A stretch of DNA of 64,000 bases from Spirometra erinaceieuropaei (taxonomy: Eukaryota; Platyhelminthes; Cestoda; Diphyllobothriidea; Diphyllobothriidae). Every line of letters starts with the position of its first letter. Positions within the stretch are counted from its first letter, which is position 1. Of the stretch, positions 33,848 to 44,781 are shown piece after piece. The position numbers and the translations under genes were made by a program. The stretch spans positions 1,222,330-1,286,329 of the forward strand of contig CACRXP010000089.1 in NCBI GenBank assembly GCA_902702965.1. The letters are read 5' to 3'. The notes beneath the pieces were generated by a model. That model worked only from the letters and a program-made list of their open reading frames with translations. It was not told where the DNA came from and did not search any database.

Positions 33848-34720
33848 TTAACACCCTACTCAATCTGGCAAAGACACACCGCTCTGAGAACGAAGGATAC
33901 AAAAAAGTATTCACTTACTTGTTCAACCTATTTTTCCGAAACGGCTACCCTAAAGATTTTGTACGCCGATGTATGAGACAGTAAGAATCGAAAGAAAAAG
34001 ATAAGGAACTAGGTTGTTCCGAACAGGCGACGAAACCACAAAATTGGCAAACGCTTCCTTACATTAAAAATGTGTCTGAACTCGTCGAAAGACACCTGAG
34101 GAAGCATCCAATGCAAGTAGCACACAAACCGACGACTACGCTAAGCGATCAGATTGTACACCCTAAGGATATGGTTGGCAATTTGGATAAAAAAAGAAGT
34201 AGTCTATAAGATCCCATGTGGCACTTGTAATGTGGTATATTGTGGCCAAAGCGGGAATCCGCCTCCACACGCCTACATGAACAGCAATTGGCAGTAAAGA
34301 GACGGGACTACTTGTCCCAAGTCGCCATGCATACTATAGAAACGGAGCAAAAATTTGCTTGGGATAAAACACACATTGTAGGTTCCTCTCCATACAAGAA
34401 ATGACAAGAATTTCTGAGGCCATTTACTCTGATGATCCATGCATCAGTCAGCGCACCGATCTCGACGCCATGTACACAAGTCTTAAAGAAAAATGGAAAA
34501 GGTGATAGCCAATCAAAAGGTGACGTCAGCCCACAGCATTGACTCACCCTTAGCATTGACAAAGTAGTATAGATTTTTCGGGCATGCTTAAATGTTAACT
34601 GTTTTTCACACTTGTTACACGTCTGACAACTACCTGGGGAACCAGCGTCGAAAATTTTGCGAAAAAAAATTTTTCGATTTCCCGAAGAACTTTTTATTCG
34701 CAATACATAGTATATATGAG
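33848..34720 (+). mobile_element. Penelope-like element 3, RT end and GIY-YIG domain
   Basis: At 33,850-33,985 the plus strand reads NTLLNLAKTHRSENEGYKKV and FRNGYPKDFVRRCM, the RT end. At 34,060-34,165, LPYIKNVSELVERHLRKHPM and VAHKPTTTLSDQIV form the linker. At 34,195-34,260, VYKIPCGTCNVVYCGQSG is the GIY-YIG core, with a frameshift before RLHEQQLAVKRRDYLSQVAM. The rest of the protein continues past 34,400 with stops. Opposite orientation to elements 1 and 2. The minus-strand reading at 34,308-34,739 is a shadow. Confidence 0.85.
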
Positions 34721-34721
34721 A

Positions 34722-34995
34722 CAGTACCGAAAAGGGCAAGGGAGACCGGGATGACTATTTCTGGCTTAGCAGCCGTCACCACCCAGTCATACCCAACCCC
34801 AAGTGTGGATCACTTGTGATTCGAATCCGGGACTTTTGGTCATGGAGTTTGACACTTTACCATTGGGCCACGGGCCCGTCGTCCTGTCGGTTGTGATCGG
34901 AATATCCCTTATGGCAGATGGCGCTCACCGATCGGGTTACGGAACGTGCTGGTTTCGTTGTGCCTTGGGGCTTACAGTAGAACCCTTGCAGGCTG
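34722..34995 (-). repeat. tRNA-derived SINE with head
   Basis: On the minus strand a tRNA-like head at about 34,880-34,815 has GTGGCCCAATGGTAAAGTG (box A region) and GGATTCGAATC (box B). The body continues through CACTTGGGGTTGGG, AAGCCAGAAATAGTCAT and CGGTCTCCCTTGCCC. Sequence to the right (34,913-34,993) is an inverted SINE tail with GTTACGGAACGTG. This is the most complete head seen in the window. Confidence 0.7.
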
Positions 34996-34996
34996 A

Positions 34997-35168
34997 TGAC
35001 GACTAATAAGCCAGAAATGACCATTCCGGTCTCCCTTATCTTTGTCGGTACCATCTCATTTACTTCTACTAGTCGCTGTGCGACTGCCTCAAAGGGTTCT
35101 AGTATGAACCCCAAAGCACAACGGTATGAGCACGTTCCGTAGCCTGATCGGTGAGCGCCCATCTGTCA
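34997..35168 (+). repeat. SINE body copy, inverted relative to its left neighbour
   Basis: GACTAATAAGCCAGAAATGA, CCGGTCTCCCTTATCTTTGT, TAGTCGCTGTGCGACTGCCT and GATCGGTGAGCGCCCAT. Together with 34,722-34,995 it can fold into a large imperfect hairpin. Confidence 0.75.
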
Positions 35169-36389
35169 CATAGTAAATAAACATATATAGTATGTATAGT
35201 ATACAGCGTGTAATTTGGAAACCCTAAACGCAAGTGCAACTTCAAGCCCAGTTTAGCATTATTCGGAAAGTAAAAAGCTTTTAAAACCCCAAGGTACATT
35301 TTTTTCAGGCAGACAACTCGAGGAAGAATTATTTTCCACCAAGGGATTGCAAATATGTAACTTTTCTGAATGTTTTTTTAAAAAGTATATCCGAATTTAT
35401 AGGGGCACAGAAACTCGGTGAAGAAAATCCATTCTACTTAAATAGCCATTGGTTGCCGAGTCCTGTTTTTGCAGGTGGCCGGAAGGAGGCGCATTCAAAA
35501 GCCGGCATCGTAGTGTGACTGAAATAGTTTCGGATTATGTTGTACGATGAACGATGTTACAATCCCACCCAAGCAACACTTTCTAATTGAAAACATATTT
35601 CAGAATTTCCGTTAACATTTCATGAAATATGCCCGATAGTGTACGTGATTCAAGCGACCACTGAAGCTGGGCGATAACGCATTTTGGTCATCGAATAGCT
35701 CTCACCTAACCAAAGACATCAGCCTGTGGAGGCCTCTGAATTGCCTGCTTGTGCGCATTATGTACTTCACGATCTCGGTGATTTAAAAGAATGGTCGTCC
35801 AGTGTTGTGATTTTGGTGACACTGAGGGATGAAAGCGCACATCTTCGGGCAGAAAATGATTGTGCTAAAATCATAAATGTCTCAGGCTCAAGTGGAGAAG
35901 AGTAAGGTCTTTCGCTACAAAGGGTTACACTTCACTGACTACAAAGAATGGCACTGTTGCCAGAAAAATGTATCAGATGTCTGGGTGAGAACAGCAGGTC
36001 AGGTTTGACAACGGTCTGGTCAACAGTCCTACAAATAGATGAGGACCAAACGAAATAGCAGTCCTCGTAATAAAACTGCAGTCAGCAGGCGTGAAATGAA
36101 CCGGTATTATTTTTCGGTTAACAATATTTGTTCCTGAAGGCAGGCACCATGTAAAAAACCGATTGCTTCCAAAAGGGATGTCGTAATATAGTCAGCTCTT
36201 TGGTCGCACTGAGATATGTCAACCCCACCGACCTGAGCTCCGATGCAGGTGCGTTACACTATATGGGGAGTCAGAATGGCTCATAACTCGTGCTTAGTGA
36301 GATGTAGTGAGTCTATGCGCATTCGCAGTCACTGAGTTACATGCATGTAGCACGTACAAAGGAGGGCTTTCGGTCCACGTTAATCTCTG
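35169..36389. other. No gene recognised
   Basis: AT-rich. A short segment at 35,600-35,630 (CATATTTCAGAATTTCCGTT) resembles 59,470-59,500, suggesting another low-copy repeat. No coding signal. Confidence 0.4.
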
Positions 36390-37348
36390 CGTCCAACTCT
36401 ACTATCGGTCGGAGTGAGAGCTCAGACAAACCACTAATCTATGGAAGAAGGAAACGAGAATTCTGTCGGTTCTGAGGAGAAATCGATCCCCATGACAATT
36501 CAGCATACTTCTCCTCACCACAATTACAATACGTGTAAATTTATCATGGCACTTTGTCATTCGTGACGGAGAAGATTGCCTACTGAGCGGTTAACTTTGT
36601 TATACTCAGGACTGTGGATCAGGCCACAACGTTCTCTTATTGATGTGAGCTTTATGACATTTGCACTTGTGTGAGATCTGGGATCTTCTGTTAATCGAAT
36701 TTTGATGCATGTGAAGCTAGGGACGAGGTCGCGTGTGCTCTACTTGAATATGACGGACGTGGGAGGAAAGAGTGAGATCGGTGAAACACAGACCGGTTTT
36801 ATTATAGAAAGACTCACCGTGAAGTCATTAATGCGCCTATTTCATCCATCAATGGCGGACCTGGTCATTTGCGACGATGAAATCATGTATGTACCCTTAA
36901 CCGCCTTTGGTTGCCACCTGTCGTCTTCCAATAGCAAGATAGAATCAAGACGACTTGAAATAGCATTCACACAATGACGGACAGAGCTAGATATCGCGTT
37001 TACGCCTGACACACACGACTTCCTACCCTGCATCAGAATTCGATTAACAGAAGATCCCAGATCTCACATAAGTGCAAATGCCATAAAGGTCACTTCAAGA
37101 AGAGAACGTTGTAGCCTGATCCACAGTCATGAGTAGAACAAAGTTAACCGCTCAGTAGGCAATCTTCTCCGTCACGAATGACAAAGCGCCATGATAAATT
37201 TACACGTATTGTAATTGTGGTGAGGAGAAGTACGCTGAATTGTCATGGGGATCGATTTCTCCTCAGAACCGACCTAATTCTCGTTTCCTTCTTCCATACA
37301 TTAGTGGTTTGTCTGAGCTCTCATGCCGACCAATGGTGCGGTTGGACG
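36390..37348. mobile_element. 959-bp palindromic (long inverted repeat) element
   Basis: Left arm 36,390-36,710 and right arm 37,029-37,348 are inverted copies of each other, with few mismatches. Examples are CTGAGCGGTTAACTTTGTT against AACAAAGTTAACCGCTCAG, and GATCGATTTCTCCTCAGAAC against its inverse in the left arm. The unique centre is about 318 bp. A 91-residue reading (36,702-36,977) crosses the centre but matches no transposase. Arm length near 320 bp and lack of coding sequence suggest a foldback or long-TIR nonautonomous DNA transposon. No target duplication was recognised. Confidence 0.8.
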
Positions 37349-37475
37349 AAGTAGCTGAAGTGGTGTATTTAAGCATCTACACGTCGTGTACTGGTGATAC
37401 TTCCTCATTCCACATGACTATAATTCCCCAACTGTGCAGGTCTTCCAGTTGAAAATGCATCTGTCTTTCTAGAAT

Positions 37476-37765
37476 GTAGGCAGAATGGCATTACCGACAA
37501 AGACAAGGGATACTGGAATGGCCATTTCTGACTTATTAGCAGTCGTCAGCCAGTCATTCCCAACCCCGAAGTGTGGAACACCCGTATGACTGGCTGACGA
37601 CGGCTAATAAGCCAGAAATGGCCATTCCAGTCTCCCTTGTCTTTGTCGGTAATGCCATTCTGCCTATATTATGCGCCGCTGTGCGGCAGCTGGTTGGGCT
37701 CGAGAGAGAGCCCGTAAGGCACAACGGAACGAGTGAGTTCCGTATGAACGATCGGTGAGCGCTCC
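37476..37765. repeat. Head-to-head SINE pair forming a palindrome
   Basis: Arms 37,476-37,557 and 37,586-37,665 are about 80 bp each around a 28-base spacer and nearly identical when inverted: AGGCAGAATGGCATTACCGA against TCGGTAATGCCATTCTGCCT. The right arm continues as a SINE body with GCGCCGCTGTGCGGCAGCTG and GATCGGTGAGCGCTCC. It belongs to the SINE family at 32.0 and 35.0 kb. Confidence 0.8.
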
Positions 37766-38329
37766 TACCATTTCAAGGATGTTTCAACGTTATTTCGACG
37801 TTTACAAACTGCATTGTGTGGTTGTAGTATTTCATGCATTGTGTTAATGTTCCGCATAAACGAATAGGCCTGCACGTCTAGTTTAGTTGTGCCGAGGGCG
37901 TGTTGGTGGTAGTTTCCGGAGCCAGGTTGCTTTCGTGGTCATCTAACGCATCTGCCTAGAGTCAAATAAGCAAACGACTTGCTGTATCAGCGCAGGCAAA
38001 CAAGGCAACCATGATGAGTATTGAGCAGAGCCCCTGGCTCCAGCTCTTCGCTTGGACCGCGATATATTTGCAGTGCTGAACCAGGCTGATACGAGATTCG
38101 AATAAGCGATCACAATCCGGACACCAAGGCACTACGCTTATTTTCCCAACTTGACGGATTCTTTTACAAATTTGAATCTAGGCAGTTGCTTGCGATAGCC
38201 CTGAGAAGATGCACAGGTATCATAAAGCTGAGTCAATTGCTTTGTCACTTTTTCCCATTAGCTTTACGTTGAATGGAAAATGACTCAGTTTGCATTGAGA
38301 GTCGACCATCGGTTCCGACGCTGTCCACT
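37766..38329. other. No gene recognised
   Basis: Noncoding by inspection. No long reading and no repeat match. Confidence 0.4.
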
Positions 38330-38430
38330 GTGAGCCCCAGACTAGGGTGGGCGCAGGGACGATAACTTGCGCGTGGATTCGTTTGCTCAGTATCTACCGT
38401 ACTCTCTCTTCTTCACCAATCACATTGACT
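38330..38430 (+). repeat. Dispersed repeat R2, copy 2
   Basis: Counterpart of 8,050-8,170 (GCAGGGACGAT, CAGTATC and CCGTACTCTCTCTTC in order). It abuts the 3' side of a family A LINE fragment. Confidence 0.45.
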
Positions 38431-38439
38431 TTGTGGGTA

Positions 38440-39060
38440 AGAAGCACTCGAGGCTCGCGAGTCGCTCTTTTGACTCTGGCAGCGGCGATCCTGTTATCTT
38501 CGTATATTGCTGCTCCAGGCTTCGCTGCTCTTCTTCAGGCAAGTCGGTACCGGGCGAGGTCCTTGCAGGTCTCGTGGTTGATCATCTGTTGATAGAGAGA
38601 TTTTTCAGAGTGTCCTTGTAACGTCGTTTTTTACCGCCTTGTCGGCGAACACCTGTAATCGGCATCACCGCAGATGTCTTGTTTGGATATGCGCTTGTTA
38701 TTTGTCCCCGCAAGGTGGCCGCTCCAGCACAGTCGAATTCGCCCCGGGATGGCGTAAATGCTGAAAATTCCGCTTTGTCCTATCTTGCTACCTCACCTGC
38801 AGAAATTCTTCGGAGACAGCTGAGGCGGAATCGTTCGAGTTCTCACGCTTGGTTCTCACAGACTATCCCTGTTTCCGCTCCCATAATAGTGTCGTCAAAA
38901 TGACTGCTTTATATATCTTGCGTTTTGTGTTGAGATGGAGACTATGACGACTCCACACGGAGATTTACAGGCGGCTGAAGGTCTGGGTGGTCCTTGAAAT
39001 TCAGTAGTACACCTCTTCGACGACTTTGATGTTGTCTTAGAATTTACTGTCTAAATAGGA
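38440..39060 (-). mobile_element. LINE family A fragment, RT C-terminal region
   Basis: The minus strand around 38,580-38,640 encodes KRRYKDTLKNLSI-like text, matching RRQGGQ..RYKDTLK of family A. The nucleotide sequence at 38,880-38,990 aligns with 16,100-16,230 (GTCGTCA-GATGACT, TTATATATCTT, GTGTTGAG-TGGAGACT). Truncated on both sides and full of stops. The plus-strand readings of about 80 residues here are shadows. Confidence 0.75.
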
Positions 39061-39169
39061 GAAATTAACGGTAAGATCCCATTTCGTCGCCAGACTTTAT
39101 GAGGCGATATTATCGTGCTACTTGCTTGATATCAATAGACGTGATTACCTTGACTTCCTAATCCTTCAG

Positions 39170-39850
39170 TTACGATTAGGTATTGGGGTTCAGCATAAGG
39201 TTTGGGTTGTGATTAGGGTAAGGCTTTAGGGTAATGGTTCGTTTTTAGGGTTAAGCTTTTAGTGTTTGGGTTTTAGGAACAGGGTTAGGTTTTAGAGTTA
39301 GCGTCAGGGTTAGGGTTAGTTTTTAGGGTAAGAGTATGGATTTTAGCATTTAGGGTTTGGGTTTAGGGGTTAGGGCTTTAGTATTTAGGGCTTAGGGTTA
39401 GAGTTAGTGTTAGGGTTTTAGTATTCAGGGTTTAGGGTTAGGGTTAGTTGTTAGGGTTGCGGCTTCATTGTTTGGGGTTAGGGTTAGGGTTTTAGAGTTT
39501 AGGGTTAGGGTTAGGATCGTGGTCCAGTTTAGGTTTTGGACCAGGGTAAGGGCAAATAGGTAGGTTTACGCTTCCGTTAGTGGTTTAGTATGTGGTTTGG
39601 TGTTGGTGTTAGGTAGTTAGTGTCAGGGTTTACGTCTAGCGGTTAGGTCTAGTGTTAGTGTTAGCTTTAGCTGTAAGATTTACGGTTTACAGTTAGGTTT
39701 ACGGGGTGAGTGTTGGGCTCAGGGGTTTGAGTTTGAGTTTTATGTTAAGGTTATGTTAGTAGTTGGGCGTATGTTTAAGTTGAGAGTGTTCTGTGAGGGT
39801 TGCCGTTAAGGTTAGTGTAAGGGGGTTAAGGTTCATGTTTATCACTAGGA
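39170..39850 (+). repeat. Long degenerate interstitial telomere-like repeat (TTAGGG strand)
   Basis: About 680 bp of TTAGGG-like units such as GGGTTAGGGTTAG, TTTAGGGTT and GTTAGGTTT, with best conservation near 39,300-39,520 and decay to both sides. Perfect TTAGGGTTAGGG pairs occur several times. Orientation is opposite to the block at 25.1 kb. Confidence 0.85.
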
Positions 39851-41189
39851 CTAGCGTGTAAATGTCACCGTTATAAGTACCCAGGATCTGCCTTTGGGAC
39901 TGTCTACCTGAGAGGTGCTCTACGATAGCTTTCGGTTACCTCACTATCAGACAGCTGCTGTTGGTTTCATTGTGTAACATACCCACCAATACCGGTGCGC
40001 ATTGTTCACTCTGCGGTTTACTTGCGTTCACAGTGGTTAATTCGTCGAGTGCGACTGCTCGCTACGTTTCCGTCTCATTGGAGGCTTATATCCATGAATT
40101 GTTTACTTGTGCGGTACTTTCTCTTTGCCCTGCTTATTTTGTGGACCACTACCACCCCCATCTTTTTCTTCCGTTCCGTTTTGTTCGCTTGCTGTGTCTT
40201 CAATTTCGCTCGCCTTCGAATACAAAGTCAGGCGCGTGCGGTGTTGCTTTAAGGTTGTATCGTTCCTTTAGTTAATCCGTCGCGTTCGGATGGAAGACAG
40301 AAGGGTAATCTTACTGTTTGCTATTTGGACTGCGCGTGATCTCATGCTTGCTTTATTCCGGCAGCCATAACTTCCCCCTACAGATTAGATAGCTCAGTGC
40401 GACAATACCCCGTGCCACAGCCGTTCGGTTCCCTAAGCGTGCGAGATTAGCTTGAAATTGTTGCACCCGACGGTACGGGTTTGCTGCACACGTCGGTGAC
40501 GGCTGCATGCGGGGTGTTTTACATTCTTACGTACGGGACTACCCTTAGTTTGTCTATCGGTACTTACCCGATCACCTCTGTCAGTTGTGTTAGTGTCCTG
40601 CTTTGTGTTGGGCCCTGCCGTCAAACCTGCATGCCTTGGAGTAAGAGCTAACTACTGATGCAGTCTACGTCTGCCTTTCTGTTACCCTGAGCCCGAAGCA
40701 TCCGCTGCGAGTTCTTGTACGATCGCTGACGTCTGCAGGGATTGGGGAGAGGGTCCTACCGTTACCTTCACGCCCCTGCCTACGTACTCGCCCTTTAGGT
40801 TAGCTTCGCGCATACCCGTCCGACGCCTGGGCTACGCGCACGAGTGCTTTGCCAGTGTACTTTGTCTTTTGTGGCTACTGTGCTCCCCCTTGGTTTTCGG
40901 CTTCCTGCATTACCACTGAGGTGCTTCACCGGCGGTGGTCTAAGTGCCTCGCCTTCCACCTACCACATTGCGCACCATGTCTGACTTGGGGGGTCGGCTG
41001 CCTCCTACATCATTTGACAGTGTTCTACGTTCAAGTGCTCCTCTTTTACCGTCCGCCCTTACAGTCCGCGTAGTGTGCGGTCTTTTTTAATAGTTCTTTC
41101 GTCTGGCGTTCCGTTCGCGGTTTTGATCAACACCCCTCACCTCCGGTTACTTCATGTCGTTGTTTGCCGGGGTTGTACAACAGGTAGGT
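39851..41189. other. No gene recognised
   Basis: Pyrimidine-rich on the plus strand from 40,050 to 41,160. Two overlapping readings of 85 and 104 residues at 39,961-40,275 are hydrophobic but resemble no family. Confidence 0.4.
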
Positions 41190-42720
41190 AGGTGGTGGAT
41201 CTGCGCGACCGAGGATGTCCAGGGCAATGGAATGGATTATGTTCCGCTACTGAGACTACCGTGTCTCCACGGTGTCGTTATCAACTAGTGCTCGCAGGTC
41301 TTTTAGTCGCTGGGTCAGTTGATTCCTGAAATCTAGGTAGTAAGTAGGCAGATCCAACAGAAACGTATTTAACTTAGCTAATGGTCGCTTACCTTATAAT
41401 CTCCTGCGTGGTCGCAGTCGGAACCTAATTTTGGAGATGGCGAGGCGGTGGTCGGAACAGCCGTCAGCGTCCCAGATCTCCCTTGTCACAAGCATGCCCT
41501 GTCGTTCCCAGCTCCGGACAAGAAAGTAATCCGTCAGCTACCAGCGCCGCGATCAGGGACGCATTCAGGTTACCTTCTCCCGCTTCAGGAGGTGGAAGAA
41601 AGTGGTGGTGAGGAGAAGGCAGCGTTCTGTGCAGGTTCACAGAAGGAGGAGACCGTTGTCATTGTACCCACTAAGAAAATAGGGAACCAGAACTTCCACC
41701 CAGGCTGCGTGATCTGTCCCGACACTGGAATTGGAGATACCAAGGACAGCCAGCTTGTCTGTCTTCCCCTAGTCGCCAGAAAGACGTACAGTTCTTCGCA
41801 GAAATTGTTCCCTACCTCATCAGATTTGGTCATTAGCAGAGCGTAGGCAAAAACAACGGTGACGAAGGTGGCTCCCTGAAGGGTCAGGCCCAGAGTCATG
41901 AGGTGGTCGTTGATGTCCTACGACAGACAAACCAGTTGACGCACGATTTGATTTCAGATAGAAAGAGCAACGCCAGTGTCACGTCATTCTGCCTTTGGAT
42001 GACTGCACCAAAAGGCATAGCAGGAACACAGCCCCAGCAACTAACCCTGTTTAGAGAATGGGGTCCCTATAAGAGTCGCGTTATCCGCCTTTAAGCGTGC
42101 AAGTTCTCGTGTAACTTGCGCCGTCCTCCTTTCCGGCCGGTTTGCTTCTCGAATTGTCTGGAAGAGGACGGACATTCCAGACTATCAGAGTGAGCAGACT
42201 CACTCAGACAGCCCGTGGGGTTGGGGGTGGGGGTGGGGACAATAGCTGTTGTTGTTTACCGTTGCGTTTCGACCACGTGTTTTGCATCCACAAATCACGG
42301 CATACTTGCAGCTGGTGTGATTTCTCAGGATTCGTTTAGGACGCTTGTTAGCCTCCGTCTCGGGGAGGTAAGCAATGCTATCCCTCAATAGGGCTGTTAA
42401 GACATCCTAGACGGCCCCGGAACTGCACTCTGGGTTCACGGCTTTGCTTAGTGGAGAACAAGCATAGTTAGTCTGTGTAGCCTACGGGATTGCACGTCTC
42501 CCCCTCAGTAGGACTTTTTTGGAAGTGATGAGGGGGAGCAGGGATGGGAAACAGAGCTTAGTTACCCGATGTGGGAACGCAACATCGGATACCCTTATCC
42601 GGTTTAGCCCGTTAGTCGAGGCGGTTACGGAGGGTGTGGTCGCTAGGCAGAGTCTGGCTTCCGTGTACCGCAGAGGAGAGTTGGGTGTCAGTTAAGGACT
42701 GCGAGGAGCAGACATCATTT
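41190..42720 (-). mobile_element. LINE family A fragment, leader plus endonuclease half
   Basis: Aligns in order with 17,740-19,250. GCGCGACCGAGGA near 41,200 equals the position at 17,740. The leader blocks at 42,150-42,240 (AGTGAGCAGACTCACTC), 42,375-42,460 and 42,600-42,670 match 18,720-19,240. The RT half is missing, so the copy is truncated at its 3' side. The 132-residue plus reading at 41,448-41,846 is an antisense shadow. Confidence 0.72.
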
Positions 42721-44322
42721 GCATGATGGACCTACCACACCTGCACGGTTTATCCCTTAATCAGACACCGCTACACCCTCTCCGTCATACGGAACATCAC
42801 ACACGACACGCGTACGCACGAGTACAGTTCACACGCGCCTCAGTCCAACGCCCACTCTTCGTTTGGTGGTCATGGTTTGGTTATGTTGGCATAGTCACTT
42901 TTCTATGTTTAGCCATCCCTCCAAATCTCGTCGTGCTATGGGATAAAGCCGAAATGTGTCCGGTTGTCATCTAAAAACAAAACCTAGACTGCCACAAGAT
43001 CACACCAGTTTTTGTTGACTGGCTGTTTCTAGTCACATTTCAATACATCACGGGCGATTTTGTATATGAATGTGTGCATTTCCAAGCTGCTTAACAAAAT
43101 ATTAATCGATGCTGAGGAAGCGGAAGTTGGCATTCTGGAAGGATGGTACATTCAGCCAGTCCTCTGCATTTATTTTCAATCGCATAATCGACGACTACAG
43201 TTGGGTAGGGGTGCAGCTCTGAATAGGCTATTCTCTTTAAACTATGTGTTCCGGTACCTTTTTACGTCACTGAAATGCCAGATGGCATTCATATACCCTG
43301 GAGTACTTTAATTGCTCTGGCGTCCGACCACAAATTCCCTTCTAAGTCTTGGGCCTTTTTTCTGGCTTGCCCATCTACACGTTTCAAGAACGTCATTACA
43401 GTGACTTTCAAGGCCATGAGGCAAGTTTACGGTCTAAACGCCAGTTCTTCTTCCTTCATTCGTGTCAACTTTCATTTGTAATTCAGGCCGAAATAGCGGA
43501 CCGTTCACTTACGGCATTTAATGGAGTATATTGTTGCTAAAGTCCAGGGACTATCTTAGACTGCATGAACAAGCACCGGCCCACGACGTCGAATCGGTGA
43601 CAGACGCATGCTGTCTGACATTAGCACGCGTTGGCAGCTTCTGTAATATTTCGGATGTTAGACTACGTATGGTCGGTTGTGGGGCTGGTTTCTGTTTACT
43701 TATCAGTGTTTGCGTGTCGTTTGTCCTGCCCTGATTTATAAATTTGTAAGTGTATCCCATGGTTAGGGATGGATACCACAGATAGATGTGTCCGTTCAGC
43801 ATCTTGATCCTTATTGTTCTGGTAGTTTTCAGGCGAATATGTTGAAACAACTTTCTAGGAATGCAGTCTTTCTCGTGCACCAGAAAATGGTTTTCAATAT
43901 TTCCTTCCTATCGAAGACATCTCTATGAAGGGTTCCAACTTCACGTTTTTATATCAAAACCGAAACCCCCACTTTATGCTCCTCTCCTCCCTCTGAAGTT
44001 TGGATTTCATTCGTAGGCTCAGGGAACTAAGTTTGCTCTTGAAGGTTTCAACCGCGTCTCGGCATATAAGGGTGGGGGTTCCAATTAAGCAAAACACCAG
44101 AAATATTGGCTCATAGGGAGTAAAGTCCGGAGCTTCGAGCCCCTATCGGACACTCCTGTTGGCGTAAGTGTAGATCGGGAATCCAGTTGGCGCCTCTTGG
44201 ATCCGTGTATACGTTTAGTTACTAAAAGTGTAGTACGCGTTCAAATAGTACTACGTTAATTTTAAGAAGTGGCAATATTGAACAGCATTCATAAAACTTG
44301 CCTTGTTTCGCTGTCGTTTTAG
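42721..44322. other. No gene recognised; upstream flank of the prominin-like gene
   Basis: Readings up to 109 residues (43,551-43,880 minus) without family resemblance. If the exon at 44,323 is the first coding exon, this interval would hold a 5' UTR intron or promoter, but no TATA-type or other element stands out. Confidence 0.35.
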
Positions 44323-44781
44323 ATGCTTACGCTTGTTCAGGAATCATTACTCGTCACCGGGATTGCCGCTTTCCTTTGGGCCGTGCCTTTTGAGGACGGT
44401 GGCCTTCTGGGCGAGTTCTTCAAGGTCGTACAATCGAACTCATCCACCGTGATTGAGCTTGCTGATTTTCAGCCGACTTCTCAGTACTTTCTCAGCCTCC
44501 TGCAGAGAAGGCTTCTCCAACCAGGCTGTGTAAATGCCGAACTGCTTCAATTCCTGCCTGCAAATCTAGGCGGTGGTGAGACAGGTGTTGCCACAGCGCG
44601 CAATTCGCCCAACCGTAGTCCCATAGTCAGCATTGCCATCATCACCATTCTCGCACTCACATGTCTTTGCTGTCTTGGGGTGGTAATACTGGCTTGTGTC
44701 TGCCGCTGTCGCTGTAACGATCCGTGTTGTGGACAAGCGAATGCAAGAGGACTTCTCCAAAAATCGTCAGATGCAACTACG
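44323..44781 (+). CDS. Prominin-like membrane protein, exon A (probable first coding exon)
   Basis: 153 codons between the acceptor gtcgttttag and the donor gtgaga, phase 0 at both ends. Residues 1-21 are hydrophobic (LLVTGIAAFLWAVP), a likely signal peptide. Residues about 22-98 are an extracellular segment with one N-S-S sequon. TM1 spans about 100-125 (IVSIAIITILALTCLCCLGV), directly followed by the Cys-rich stretch ACVCRCRCNDPCCG. A Cys cluster immediately after TM1 is a recognised mark of prominins (CD133), pentaspan glycoproteins of membrane protrusions. In some animals they act in photoreceptor and ciliary membranes. The ATG is the first base of the exon, so initiation here is inferred. 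The protein is an annotation by family features; a lineage-specific pentaspan family is the alternative. Confidence 0.72.

Noticed and set aside
36702..36977. 91-residue reading in the centre of the 959-bp palindrome as a transposase
   Set aside because: Too short and without DDE, helix-turn-helix or zinc motifs.
39170..39850. True telomere
   Set aside because: Units are degenerate and flanked on both sides by transposon sequence deep inside the window.
41448..41846. 132-residue plus-strand reading
   Set aside because: Antisense shadow of the LINE family A endonuclease fragment, which aligns with 17.9-18.6 kb.
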